DNA from: Ornithinimicrobium sp. CNJ-824
GTDB lineage: Bacteria > Actinomycetota > Actinomycetes > Actinomycetales > Dermatophilaceae
Assembly (NCBI RefSeq): GCF_001942405.1
Contig: NZ_MKKA01000059.1
Location: forward strand, 118,903-182,902
Length of the DNA stretch: 64,000 nt
Reading direction: 5' to 3'
Shown: one piece after another, positions 35,606 through 45,007 of the stretch
Position numbering within the stretch: position 1 is the stretch's first letter
Layout of the letters: every line of letters starts with the position of its first letter
Program-made: the position numbers and the translations under genes
The notes under the pieces: model-generated
What the model saw: the letters and a program-made list of their open reading frames with translations, nothing else
Told to the model about the DNA's origin: nothing
The model's database searches: none

Positions 35606-36345
35606 TCAGATCACCGTCGTGAAGTTGCTCGTCAGCCGGGTCTGGACCCACGCGGCCGCCTCGGCCCACACGCCGAGCAGCATCAGCAGGCCCAGCAGGA
35701 CGAGCAGGCCGCCGCCGACGCGCTGCACGAGCAGGTAGTGGTCGCGCAGCCAGCGCGAGGCGCGGCTGACCCAGCCCAGACCCGCGGCGACGAGCACGAA
35801 CGGCACCCCCAGGCCCAGGCTGTATGCGGTGCCCAGCACCAGGCGCGCCCGACCTGGTCGTCACCGGGCAGGATCGACGTCCCGAGCGTCTGGATCGCCG
35901 CCAGCGCCGGCCCGGTGCAGGCGCTGAACCCCAGCCCGAACGCGACGCCGAGCAGCGGTGCCCCCGCCATCCCCGCGGCCGGGCGCCACCGGACCCGCCA
36001 CTCGGCCGTCGGCTGCAGCAGCATGACCAGTCCGAGCGCCAGCACCAAGACGCCGGCCACCCGCAGGAGGGTGCCCTGGTGCTCGGTCAGTGCCAGCCCG
36101 ATGCCGGAGATGACCACGCTCATCGCCAGGAACACGGCGGTGAAGCCGAGCACGAAGAGCAACGCCCCGAGCACGAGGCGACGGCGCGAGGCGGTGCCTC
36201 CGCCGGGTGACGTCATACCCCCGACGTAGCCGAGGAACCCCGGGACGAGGGGCAGCACGCAGGGTGAGGCGAAGGAGACCAGGCCCCCGAGCGCGGCGAC
36301 GAGGGCCGCGCCGAGCAGGGGCCCGGAGAGGACGAGCTCGCTCAC
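35606..36345 (-). CDS. ccdA: CcdA-type thiol-electron carrier (frameshift)
   Basis: A membrane protein of about 246 residues after repair, with six helices, that passes electrons from cytosolic thioredoxin to the exported ResA. It shows GGLVSFASPCVLPLVPGFLGYVGG (first Cys with Pro) and GFSACTGPALAAIQTLG (second Cys), followed, after a one-base loss near 35846, by LGTAYSLGLGVPFVLVAAGLGW and GGGLLVLLGLLMLLG. GTG 36345 overlaps the resA stop (GTGA). It is central in the resA-ccdA-resB operon. Confidence 0.9.
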
Positions 36346-36946
36346 CGGGTGCCTTCCTCGGCGAGCACGTCCTCGACCAGGCCGCGTAGGTCGAGGCCTC
36401 GACAGGTCCGCTGACCCGGGCGGCGAGGCGCCCCTGGCCGTCCAGGACCATCGTCGTGGGGGTGGCGACGGCCAGCCCCTGCAGCTGGGTCCGCGTGCGG
36501 CCGCCGTCGTCCTGGAGAGAGGGGTAGGAGATGTCGTACTTCTGTTGGAACGCGATCGCGCTGGGCACCGAGTCACGGCTGTTGACCCCGATGAACTGCA
36601 CCGGCTCACCGGCCTCGCGGAACTCGGTGGCGACCTTCTCCAGGTCGGGCGTCTCCTCGATGCACGGTCCGCACCACGAGCCCCAGACGTTGATCACCAC
36701 GACCTCGCCGAGGTGGTCCTGGGAGGACCACGCCTCCTCCTCCAGGGTGGTGCCCTCGAGCGTGATCACGGTCTCGCGCTCCTTCGGCGCGAGCGCCTGA
36801 ATGGTGCCGTCCCCCGCGACGTAGCCCTTCTGGTCACCCTGGCGCATCTGGTCGTTGATCGTCGAGCCCTCGCTGCCGCAGCCGGCCAGGGCGATGGTGC
36901 AGGCGGCGAGCACGGCCGCCGCGCGGCCCCACGGCACGAGCGTCAC
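36342..36946 (-). CDS. resA: ResA/TlpA-type thioredoxin lipoprotein (frameshift)
   Basis: An exported thiol reductase that keeps the apocytochrome CxxCH cysteines reduced for haem attachment. It begins with a lipoprotein signal MTLVPWGRAAAVLAACTIALAGC (lipobox LAGC), then VVVINVWGSWCGPCIEETPDLEKVATEF with the active-site WCGPC, and VATPTTMVLDGQGRLAARVSG with the cis-proline segment. A one-base loss near 36389 separates the last residues; repair gives STLRGLVEDVLAEEGTR and a stop at 36342 overlapping the ccdA GTG. About 201 residues. First gene of the cytochrome c maturation operon. Confidence 0.9.
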
Positions 36947-37438
36947 CCGACCACCCTGTCGGGCAAGCTCGCGTGGCGTACACGAAGCAGGTGGGTGGCT
37001 TGGCAGCAGTGGGTGCTCGGACGGAGCGGCGCGCGATCCTTGAGCTCTGGGTCCGTGTCAGCAGCCCCCGGTGGTGGGTTGAACGTCGTGCATGTGCCTG
37101 TGCATGTGCCGTGCTGAGCGCGGCGCGCGGGCTGGCTGCCCTGGGGTCGTCGGCCTCGTCGATCGACCTTGGGGAGCGAGTCGTCCTCACTGCCTTTTCA
37201 CCTCTCCGTCACACGGCTGTACGGGTGCTCACCGGTGCCCGGCGGTCGGTCCGACTTTATCCTTGACCGTCAGTGGTTCGGGCGCAGCATGGAGCCGACC
37301 GGGCCGCCGAGTCGTGTGCCTGCCACGCCGTGCCGCGACGATGGTCCAGGGCCGGCCCGTTGACCGTGCGCGGCCCTTGGCTCGCGGGTCGTGGTGCGGT
37401 TCCTGCGCGGGACGGTGCGGTTGGGCTGTGCCCTGCAT
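36947..37438. other. Divergent spacer without a supported gene
   Basis: This is the roughly 490-base gap between resA (minus) and copC (plus). Small frames here have no family resemblance. A short direct repeat TGCATGTGCC occurs twice with a 2-base gap around 37090-37111. Promoters for both directions are expected, but none is clear except the inverted repeat next to copC. Confidence 0.5.
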
Positions 37439-37462
37439 GCATACGTCGGCTCCTACGTATGC
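37439..37462 (+). promoter_or_regulatory. 8-8-8 inverted repeat before copC
   Basis: GCATACGT (37439-37446) and ACGTATGC (37455-37462) are perfect reverse complements separated by 8 bases, ending 7 bases before the copC ATG. The position suits a repressor operator, possibly for a copper or redox regulator. It does not match the CsoR operator I know, so the regulator is unknown. Confidence 0.55.
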
Positions 37463-37469
37463 TGCCAGC

Positions 37470-38096
37470 ATGCTACGTCTGCGTGCCCCCTTCCTCGCGC
37501 TCCTCCTCACCTGCCTTCTCGTCGTGCCGGTCGGGGCGTCGAGCGCGCACGACGAGCTCACGGCCACCGAACCGGTCGATGGGTCGACGGTCGAGGCACC
37601 AGAGGAGCTGGTGCTCACCTTCTCCGGTCGGCTCTCCGACCTCGGCGCCCAGGTCACCGTCAGCGGCCCGGATGGGCAGTCCGTGGTCGACGGCGGCCCT
37701 GAGGTCACCGGCACGAAGCTGGAGCAGGAGCTCGTGGACGACCTCCCTGCGGGGGACTACGCGGTCGTCTGGCGAGTGACCAGTGAGGACGGCCACCCGA
37801 TCTCAGGCGAGTTGGGCTTCACGGTCGAGCAGAGCACCGAAGACGCGACGGCCGAGGCTGAGCCGTCGACCGAGGCCGAGGCTGCGCCGACCTCCGAGGC
37901 CGAGCCGTCGACCCAGGCCGAGCCGACCGCAGCCGCGGGCGATGACGCGGCATCCGAAGCGTCAGAGGGCGCCACGAACTCGCAGGAGGTGCCGGACGGC
38001 GGTGGGCTGCCCGTGTGGGCCTGGACCCTCGTGGCGCTCGGGGCCATCGGTGTGCTCGGCCTGCTGGCGCGCACCTGGACCCGCGGGCGGGAGTGA
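37470..38096 (+). CDS. copC: CopC-domain copper-binding protein
   Basis: A 208-residue exported protein. The signal peptide LRLRAPFLALLLTCLLVVPVGASSA is followed by HDELTATEPVDGSTVEAPEELVLTFSGRL, starting with the copper-ligand His of the mature N-terminus, and WRVTSEDGHPISGELGFTV with the second His (DGHPISG), a typical CopC/YobA site for Cu(II). A long Glu/Ala/Ser/Thr repeat linker (about residues 115-170, EAEPSTEAEAAPTSEAEPS) and a C-terminal membrane helix (VWAWTLVALGAIGVLGLLAR) anchor it in the membrane. CopD in the same island (31.3-33.2 kb) would accept copper from it. Start ATG 37470. Confidence 0.92.
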   Translation: MLRLRAPFLALLLTCLLVVPVGASSAHDELTATEPVDGSTVEAPEELVLTFSGRLSDLGAQVTVSGPDGQSVVDGGPEVTGTKLEQELVDDLPAGDYAVVWRVTSEDGHPISGELGFTVEQSTEDATAEAEPSTEAEAAPTSEAEPSTQAEPTAAAGDDAASEASEGATNSQEVPDGGGLPVWAWTLVALGAIGVLGLLARTWTRGRE

Positions 38097-38299
38097 GGCA
38101 CGCGCGGCGACGCCTACGCTAAGAGAGGCTTACCCGCCGGCTGGCTGACACGGGCGCACCCCTCGAGTGACCCGAACCTGGTCACGGCATCGGTGCACGG
38201 GGCCCTGCGCGCAAGGGTGACTCGTCCGCCCGTGAGCCTGCTGCGGTGATCGATTCGACACCGCATCAGTTCCATCTCCTACCCGTTAACTTGCGACAC

Positions 38300-38530
38300 C
38301 GTTGTGGTTTCGGGGCTCACGCGGCACCCTGACCAACGTGACGGAGCCCGTCGAGGACTGTTCGGCCCGCGGGTGAGGACGTCGAGCCCGATGTAGCGGT
38401 TTTGCGCCGCCCAGGCGCCGTGCTGCTCGGCCAGAACGGGCGCCGACGAGGTGGATGATGGACCCTGCGATTGGGAAAGATGCCGACGACGTCGGTACGC
38501 CGGCGGATCTCGCGGTGTCATCATCACCAG
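38300..38530 (-). pseudogene. C-terminal remnant of an IS256-family transposase
   Basis: Minus-strand pieces in more than one frame read MTPRDPPAYRRR / GVPTSSASFPIAGSIIHLVGAR and WAAQNRYIGLDVLTR, matching the end of actinobacterial IS256 transposases (EIRRRTDVVGIFPN...IRLVGA..LAEQHDEW...RYMGLE). About 75 residues are recognisable and the frame is broken, so it is dead. An N-terminal IS256 fragment on the opposite strand lies at 39.6 kb. Confidence 0.65.
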
Positions 38531-38548
38531 CGCACCGTCGAGCAGGGC

Positions 38549-39052
38549 TCAGCTGTGAGGCAGAGCTGACAGCACTATTCCCACCGGAACACTGACCCCG
38601 AGGATCGCCAGAAGTATCCGGTAGATCGCCAAAGGCCAGGAGTGCGTGCGTGGGTGGCGGGCCGCTGCCAGGAACAGGGCGAGCGCCAGGAGCAACAGCA
38701 CACCACCAGCGACCACCACGGACACCGACTCGGTCAGGGTGCCGAGAAGAACCGCGGCGTTGGCGACGTTGTAGACGAGGAGCTGCCAGCCACGGCGCCT
38801 CCCGGATGGTGGGACGACGGCAAGAAGCGCCTGCCCGACACCAAGGCCCACCTGGGCCACCCCAGCCACGAGCACCAAGTAGGCCGCCACCCAGGAACCG
38901 TCGGTGAAACCGGTCGGGCCGGTGGCCGCGGCCACGAGCCCACCCGTGATGACGGCGATGAGACCCACGAGCGCGAAGCCGCCCATCGCGTGCCATCGGG
39001 CGGTAGAAATCGTTTCCGGTGCTGCCACACTGCCGGCCTGCGGCTTGCTCAT
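38549..39052 (-). CDS. Unknown multi-pass membrane protein
   Basis: A 167-residue protein with about five hydrophobic helices: WHAMGGFALVGLIAVITGGLVAAAT, WVAAYLVLVAGVAQVGLGVGQALLAVVP, LLVYNVANAAVLLGTL, SVVVAGGVLLLLALALFLAA and YRILLAILGVSVPVGIVLSAL. ATG 39052 has AAGGAG 7 bases upstream, so it looks translated. I do not recognise the family. It is flanked by IS256 and IS21 debris, and the nitrite reductase locus follows about 1 kb away on the same strand; similar small membrane proteins near oxidase or nitrite genes exist, but a link is only a guess. Confidence 0.7.
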   Translation of the reverse strand: MSKPQAGSVAAPETISTARWHAMGGFALVGLIAVITGGLVAAATGPTGFTDGSWVAAYLVLVAGVAQVGLGVGQALLAVVPPSGRRRGWQLLVYNVANAAVLLGTLTESVSVVVAGGVLLLLALALFLAAARHPRTHSWPLAIYRILLAILGVSVPVGIVLSALPHS

Positions 39053-39149
39053 GCTTGATCTCCTTCGTCGGTCCCTTTCCGGCCCCCTGTCCGCTCGAAG
39101 AGGCTCCTCAGAGTTCCGCGTGGATGCTTGCCAAACTTCCTCACCTTGG

Positions 39150-39310
39150 GCGGTGGTCAGTGTAGAGGGTGGCGCCTCGCAGCGTGCCTTGGCGGACGTG
39201 GTGATCGCGGAAACGGTAGGAGTCGCCGTCGAGGTTGAGCACGACGGAGCGGTGAAGGAGGCGCTGGACGGCAATGTCGCCGAAAGGCGGTCCAAGGAAG
39301 CACGGTCCCC
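39150..39310 (-). pseudogene. IS21 helper (IstB) C-terminal remnant
   Basis: The minus-strand frame reads FGDIAVQRLLHRSVVLNLDGDSYRFRDHHVRQGTLRGATL, resembling the end of IstB ATPases (IDRLLHRSVVLNLDGDSYRLRDH). No Walker motifs remain. Just to the right, ATGTCACCCTCTC and ATGTCACCGTCTC occur as a close pair (39499-39530), which may be IS21-type terminal repeats. Confidence 0.55.
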
Positions 39311-39615
39311 GTCCTCGCAATCGCGGCCATCTGACCGGCCCCGCTGATACTGCCCCGCCGCTGTAGCCGGACGTCGACGCACCCGAGGAGATTGATGAGC
39401 GCACTGCTCGACGACGCCGCGCGCAGGTGAGCGGGCTGCCCTGCTGCCAGATCACACGAGAACCTACAGCTGTAGTCGCCTGTCCGGACTCAGATTTCAT
39501 GTCACCCTCTCTTGCATGTCACCGTCTCCTTCGAGGTAAGAGTCCCGTGGAGTGGTGGGCTTTGGGGAGTGGGTGTGGCTCCCTGACGTAGAGGGGTCAT
39601 CGGCGAAACCTCGGT

Positions 39616-39740
39616 GTGTACCGCCAAGTACTCACCAGAGGAGATCTCACCGATGACCCTTCCCAGTCTGCCGTATCCGACCTGCTGGACGCACTTCGCG
39701 CCGGCGCCGGCGTCGATCTCGTCCGCGAGTCGGTCCGCAT
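39616..39740 (+). pseudogene. N-terminal remnant of an IS256-family transposase
   Basis: The plus-strand frame reads TRGDLTDDPSQSAVSDLLDALRAGAGVDLVRESVRIV, the characteristic start of actinobacterial IS256 transposases, then diverges into NRPTEDRDPL. The catalytic domain is absent. With the opposite-strand C-terminal piece at 38.3 kb it shows that one or two IS256 copies were broken up around the small membrane gene. Confidence 0.65.
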
Positions 39741-40046
39741 CGTGAACCGCCCCACAGAGGACCGCGACCCGCTTCGCCGAGGCGATCCCGACCTCGAACA
39801 CCCCGAACCCGGGTCAGCACCGACCCGGCGTTGACGCCAGTCCCTCGCCGCGAGGGCCACCGGCCGCCAGGGCCCGGCGACGGGGGTGGGCCGCAGCGCC
39901 GCCGACGGTGAGCCACCGGCTTGTCCGCAGCAGCCTGCCGGTCCCATGCGGCTCGCCGACGAGTCCGACCGACCGGTCGAGCAGTTCGTTCGCGACCAGC
40001 TGCAGCGCGGCGCCGCCGATCACGATCCGGCGCGCCGGTAGCCCCG
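39741..40046. other. No recognisable gene
   Basis: This stretch lies between the IS256 remnant and the nirK stop. The minus-strand frame 39814-40023 (IGGAALQLVANELLDRSVGLVGEPHGTGRLL) has plausible coding character and could be the tail of a lost regulator or enzyme, but I cannot identify it. Confidence 0.4.
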
Positions 40047-42670
40047 CTACTTGGTGACCGTGATGATCCCGCGGGCGCCGGTCTCGGCGTCAGCGGCGAT
40101 GTGGTTGAGGATCGTGTAATGCCCGGGCGCCGGGAAGGTCGTCTCGACGAAGCCGCCCTGGGCGGGTAGTAGCCCGAGCGCCTGGGAGCCCGCGGAGTGG
40201 TAGTCCGGTGGGTCGAGCGGGCCGCGGCCGTTCTTGAGCAGGTGGGTGCCCTCCTTGTAGACGGTGTCAAACTGGGTCCCGACGATGTGGAAGGACAGTG
40301 GTCGGTTCGGCCCGATGTCGAGGACCCAGAACCGGACCCGTTCACCAACCTTGGCCGTGAGTGGCCGGTCGACGTACTGGCCCACGAGCCGTTGAACATC
40401 ACGGCATCGGCCTGGTTCGCGGCCGCCTTGGTGGCGTCGACCGGGCCGCTCTGCGCACCGAGGTAGAGCTCGGACTGGGTGATCACGTAGGACCGGTCGA
40501 CCTTGGGCAGGTCGGGCGGGTCGATGATGACCGCCCCGGCCATCCCGGCTGCGATGTGCGCCGTCATCGGTGCCGTCAGGCAGTGGTACATCCAGATGCC
40601 GGAGCGCTTTGCGGTGAAGGTGTAGACGAGGCTCTCCCCCGGCGCGATGTCGCGCATCGGGACGTCGGGTGAGATCTCGCTCGCGTGGAAGTCGACGGAG
40701 TGGGCCATGGTGCCGTTGTTGACGAGCTTGACCACGAACGTGTCGCCGACGCGGCCGTGCAGGACCGGTGCGACCGACCCGCCGTTGTAGGTCCACCGGG
40801 TCTGGAAGACCTCGGGCGCGACCTCTGTCTTGACGTCCTCGACCGTGAGCGTGACGTGGTGGACCTTCTCGTCCGTGAGGGGCGGCAGGACGGGGTCGAT
40901 ACCGGTGAAGTCGGCCCCCCACTTCTTCATGAAGTCGATCCTCGGCGAGGTGCTGGCCGGGACGCTCGCAGTGCCTCCGGTCCCACCGATGGCCTTGACG
41001 GCGAAGACCATGCCCATCTGGCGGTGGCCGACGACGGAGCACCACCCGTCGATGTCGCCGCTGACGACGCCGACGTCGACCGTCGCCCTCTGGCCGGGCG
41101 AGAGGCGTCCGCTCGATGCGCCGTTGGCGAGGACGATGTCGTGGACGTTGGTGGTATCGGTGTTCTTCAGCTCGATGATGAGCTTGTCGCCGAGGGGCGC
41201 GGACACCTCGGCGGGGTGGAAGCGCATGTCCTTGGCGGTGACCTCCACCGTTGTCGTGTGGCCGGTCGGGGTGACCGCCGAAGGGTTCTGGTCCTTGCTC
41301 GACGCGAGCGTGAGCCGGGTGGCGGTGGGGTCGAGACCGACCCCGATCGTCGCGCCGACGGCGGTGATCGCCAGCCCGGTGACCAGCTCGGCGCGCGACC
41401 ACGACGTGGCCAGCGGCGCGACCGGCTGAGGCGGGGTGCCGTCGGGGGCGGGCGGCTGCTCCGCGGCAGCGCGCCTGCCCTTGACCCCGGCGTAGATTCC
41501 GCGCAGCAGGATGGGGATCGACAGGCCGAGGGCGACCAGGACGAGCACCGACAGAACGACCCTGACCAGGCTCGGCACCGGCAGCAGGGCCAGGGCCAGC
41601 CCGACGTTGGCGACGACGACCCGGGCCGTCCCCCAGCGGTCCATCTCCCGCATCCCGAGGCGTAGTACGTGGGGTCCTCCACCGATGGCGACCGGCAGCA
41701 GGTAGGACAGTGCACCGAGGACGATCTGCAGGGCGAAGCCCACGACGAAAATCGTCGTGAGGATGCCGTAGCTGTCCGACAGGTCGGCCCAGGAGCCCCG
41801 CTCCAGCAGCGACCACGCCATCAGCCCGAGGCCGATGGGGAGCCAGAACAGCCCTGCGCCCGCGGACAGGGCCGGGAAGCTGCTCGGCGGGCGGTTCCGG
41901 GCGGCCGCGACGATCGGCCGGTAGACCCAGAGGGTCCCGACGAGGTAGGCGACGATCCCCGCGGCCGCGACGGCGGCGAGGTCGACGAGCGGCCCCACGA
42001 CGACGAGGACGAGAGCGAGGATGAAGACCGGCAGGGCCTGCTTCGAGGTGGACTCCGCGTTGGGCGCCATCCGGGTGCGGAGCATGGTCGGCCACAAGGT
42101 GACCAGGGTGCCGAGCACCGTCAACCCAACCCACCCCAGCAGGTTGATCATGCTGTGCGCGACGAGGAGTCGCCCGTGCCACGGGTCGCCGAGGCCACGG
42201 GCGAGCAGCACGCCGAACGTCGCACCGACCGGCAGGAGCAGCGCCGCGACGATGTAGTAGCGCACGGTGATCCGGAAGCGCCCCGGCAGCGCGGCCCGCA
42301 ACCGGCGTCCGAGCGCGATCGCGTGCCACACGATGGCGGCCGAGATGACCGTGCCCCCGGCGAGGGTCAGGAGCCAGATGTTCGTCGGGACCCCGATGAA
42401 CACCAGGATGATCCCGACCTGGAAGATGCTCAGCCGTGCCGTCTGCCAGCGGCGCTCCTCGAAGCCGGCCTTCGTCTTGAGCAGCGCGTCGGTAAAGTGG
42501 ACGCTCCACACCATGGCCGAGTGGGTCACGACGCCGAGGACGACGAGGTGGACCACGAGCCACCGCGACGACGCGAAGAACGGGTGGACCAGCGCGACGA
42601 GGAACGCGACGAACAGCCAGATCGCGACGGGACGGTCACGCATGAACCACGTGCCGCGGGCGGTGCTCAC
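40047..42670 (-). CDS. nirK: Membrane-anchored copper nitrite reductase (frameshift)
   Basis: About 874 residues after repair. The first ~440 form a polytopic membrane domain (RPVAIWLFVAFLVALVHPFF and about ten further helices). A cupredoxin domain follows (TAKDMRFHPAEVSAPLGDKLIIELKN, with WCSVVGHRQMGM), then two multicopper domains of nitrite-reductase type. Expected ligands are visible: MAHSVDFHAS (type 1 and 2 His and the catalytic Asp), MYHCLTAPMTAHIAAGM (Cys, His, Met), LSFHIVGTQFD and HYTILNHIA. The enzyme reduces nitrite to NO outside the membrane. A one-base loss near 40389 splits the last domain. GTG 42670 follows GGAG by 7 bases and overlaps the previous gene's stop. No NO reductase gene is seen in the window. 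Confidence 0.9.
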
Positions 42671-43875
42671 GAAACACTCCGATGGGGTGCGGCGGTGCTC
42701 GAGGAGGGGGAGGAGGGTACGCCGCGGGGGTGGGTCTGACCGGCCGGTGCCTTCGCGCGCGGCCTGCGTGCGACGGGCCCGGCCAGGCTCGACCCGAACG
42801 CGACGACGAAGAACAGCAGCAGGGCGACGATGTTGATGACCGACCCCGCCTGCCAGACCGTGTACAGCTGACCGAGGTCGCCAGCGAGGATCCGGATGAG
42901 CAGGCCGACGTGCATGAGCACCAACGGGACCCACATGATCGGGCGATAGGGCAACGGTCGCCGCAGGACCGCGGGCAGGATGACTGGAGCGTGGGCCATG
43001 ACCATCGAGATCGCGAAGCCGAGCATCGTGGAGTGGACGACGAGATCGTAGAGGTTGCCCCCGAGCTGGGCGCCGCCGATCACCCACGTCATCGCGGCAA
43101 GAAAGAGCCAGAAGTAGCCTGCCAGCAGGGAGGCCGCGCTGAACCGGGGCAACCCATTCGCTCGGATCGTCTTGCGGGCGACGTCGTGCCTCACCAGCCA
43201 GACCACGAGGGAGACGATGACCAGGCCCGTCAGGCGGGCGCCGAGATCCGGCCACAGGAGGGTCATCACGAGGGTGATGGTCAGGGCACCGGAATGCAGC
43301 ACGAGGGTCCGCCCGCCGGTGGGGGGCATGTGCAGGCGGGCCAGCTCGACCCGCTCGGCGCAGATCGTCAACACGACAAAGCCGACGAGCCACGCCAGCA
43401 GCCACGGGACCTCGACCCGTAGCCAGAGGAACGCCCCGATGGCGAGGCACACGGCGCCGAGGAACTCGACGATGACGACGTCGTCGTGGCTGCGGCGGAA
43501 CAGGGCGGCGTAGACAGCAGCGAAGGCGATCGCACCATCGAAGAGGAGGAGCTTGCCGACCATGATCGGCAGCGGGGTGAGCAGCGCGATGCCGCCGAGG
43601 CCGAGCAGGAGCGGTGCGGCGAAGCCGAGCCGATGGCGGAGCGCGACGGCCCGCTCCAACGCGATCAGGGTCCCGAGGAAGCCGCCGACCATGAGCATGC
43701 CGTGCAGGTCGCCCGTCCGGGCCGCCTCGACCGGGGCGTCCACGCCGACGAGCGTGAGCGCGGCGTTGACCCCTGCGAGCATGGCGATGCCGGCCGGGAC
43801 CAGGAACACCGCACGCGACAGGGCCTGGCTCGATCCGGTCTTTTCCACGGCCTCAACTGTAGATAATCGGCCCAT
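42667..43875 (-). CDS. Multi-pass membrane protein paired with nirK (NnrS-like?)
   Basis: About 402 residues with some 12 hydrophobic helices (AVFLVPAGIAMLAGVNAALTLVG, LHGMLMVGGFLGTLIALERAVAL, WLLAWLVGFVVLTICAERVEL, YDLVVHSTMLGFAISMVMAHAPVILPAVL). His residues in LHGML, HSTMLGF and AHAPVIL suggest haem or copper binding. The arrangement recalls NnrS-type NO-response proteins, but I cannot confirm it. ATG 43875 is preferred; TTG 43902 is possible. The stop overlaps the nirK GTG, so the two are translated as a unit, which argues for a role in nitrite/NO metabolism. Confidence 0.7.
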   Translation of the reverse strand: MGRLSTVEAVEKTGSSQALSRAVFLVPAGIAMLAGVNAALTLVGVDAPVEAARTGDLHGMLMVGGFLGTLIALERAVALRHRLGFAAPLLLGLGGIALLTPLPIMVGKLLLFDGAIAFAAVYAALFRRSHDDVVIVEFLGAVCLAIGAFLWLRVEVPWLLAWLVGFVVLTICAERVELARLHMPPTGGRTLVLHSGALTITLVMTLLWPDLGARLTGLVIVSLVVWLVRHDVARKTIRANGLPRFSAASLLAGYFWLFLAAMTWVIGGAQLGGNLYDLVVHSTMLGFAISMVMAHAPVILPAVLRRPLPYRPIMWVPLVLMHVGLLIRILAGDLGQLYTVWQAGSVINIVALLLFFVVAFGSSLAGPVARRPRAKAPAGQTHPRGVPSSPSSSTAAPHRSVS

Positions 43876-44045
43876 CAATCTCGAACTCCACCCCCTCGCC
43901 AAACGTCGCGTACCGGCTCAACCTCGCACCAGGGGCGGAGGATCTCCGCGACGACCCCGCTCATGCCGAGCGGATCGCGGCTTCTCGGCAGACTGCTTGG
44001 CGACCCCCCCGCGCGGAGCCGCCACGGAAAGCCCCAGGGGAGGGG

Positions 44046-44951
44046 TCAGGGCACGATGACGGTCTTGCCCACAGCGTGGCCCGTCTCGACGACGGCTAGC
44101 GCCTGGCGGGCCTGGTCCAACGGGTACTCTCCGCTGATCCGCGGGGTAATCACCTCGTATCCGATCACCGAGGTGATCTTCTCGAACGCCTCTGGGTCAC
44201 GCGAGCGGCCCGTCCCGCCCAGCTCGGTCACGGTCCGGGGGTCGGCGGCTGAGACGATCCGGTCCGGTGTCGTGGCCAGCGGAGCGACATCCCGCAGCGC
44301 CTGACCCCCGACGAGGTCGACGACCAGGTCGACGCCCTGCGGGGCGAGTTCGCGGACGGCCGCCGGTGCCCCGTGGCCGGCGGCCACGAACGTGGCCCCG
44401 GTCGACTCCACGAGGTCACGCTTGTCCTGCGAGGCGATCCCGATGACCCGGAACTTGTGCACCCGGCCGATCTCGGCGGCCAGGTGGCCGACGCCGCCAC
44501 CAGCACCTAGGACGAGCATGGTCTGGCCGGTCTCGAGCTCGATCTCGTGGGTGAGGTCGTATGCCGTGGTCCCCGCCACCGGGATGGTGGCTGCCACGGC
44601 GAACGAGATCTCGTCCGGCTTGGCGACGGCCTGCTCGGCCCGCAGCAGGGCATGGTCTGCGAACCCGCCCTGTCCCGGTGCCACCGGGCCCAGAACCTCC
44701 TCGCCCACGGCAAACGCCTCGACTCCCGGTCCGAGCGCGGCGACCACGCCGGCGACCTCGCGGCCCATCGGGACCGGCAGGTCTGCCTCCCGCCCGAGGT
44801 ATCCCTCGCGGATCTTCCAGTCCACCGGGTTCACCCCGGCGGCGCGGACCTCGACGAGGATCTCGCCCGGCCCCGGTTCGGGAACAGGGCGCTCGATCAG
44901 CTCCTCACCTTCGGGGCCGCCGTACTGGTTGAACACGTACGCCCGTGACAA
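44046..44951 (-). CDS. MDR-family NADPH:quinone oxidoreductase
   Basis: A 301-residue zinc-free medium-chain dehydrogenase/reductase of the zeta-crystallin type: AYVFNQYGGPEGEELIERPVPEPGPGEILVEVRAAGVNPVDWKIREG, PMGREVAGVVAALGPGV, IPVAGTTAYDLTHE and the NADP-binding LVLGAGGGVGHLAAEIGR. It probably reduces quinones or enones with NADPH. The structural and catalytic Cys/His zinc ligands are absent, as expected. The start is TTG 44951, preceded by GGAGA. It follows the cupin gene on the same strand with 56 bases between, possibly in one operon with the metal ATPase. Confidence 0.88.
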   Translation of the reverse strand: MSRAYVFNQYGGPEGEELIERPVPEPGPGEILVEVRAAGVNPVDWKIREGYLGREADLPVPMGREVAGVVAALGPGVEAFAVGEEVLGPVAPGQGGFADHALLRAEQAVAKPDEISFAVAATIPVAGTTAYDLTHEIELETGQTMLVLGAGGGVGHLAAEIGRVHKFRVIGIASQDKRDLVESTGATFVAAGHGAPAAVRELAPQGVDLVVDLVGGQALRDVAPLATTPDRIVSAADPRTVTELGGTGRSRDPEAFEKITSVIGYEVITPRISGEYPLDQARQALAVVETGHAVGKTVIVP

Positions 44952-45007
44952 CTCTGCTCTCCATTCTGCGAATCTTCGAATCTTCGAGGTAAGGCGGTTG
45001 ACGCTGC

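Noticed and set aside
39647..43450. Single 1267-codon minus-strand frame spanning nirK
   Set aside because: Only the middle (42670 to about 40389) is nirK. The ends are out-of-frame translation of the membrane gene upstream and of non-coding sequence downstream.
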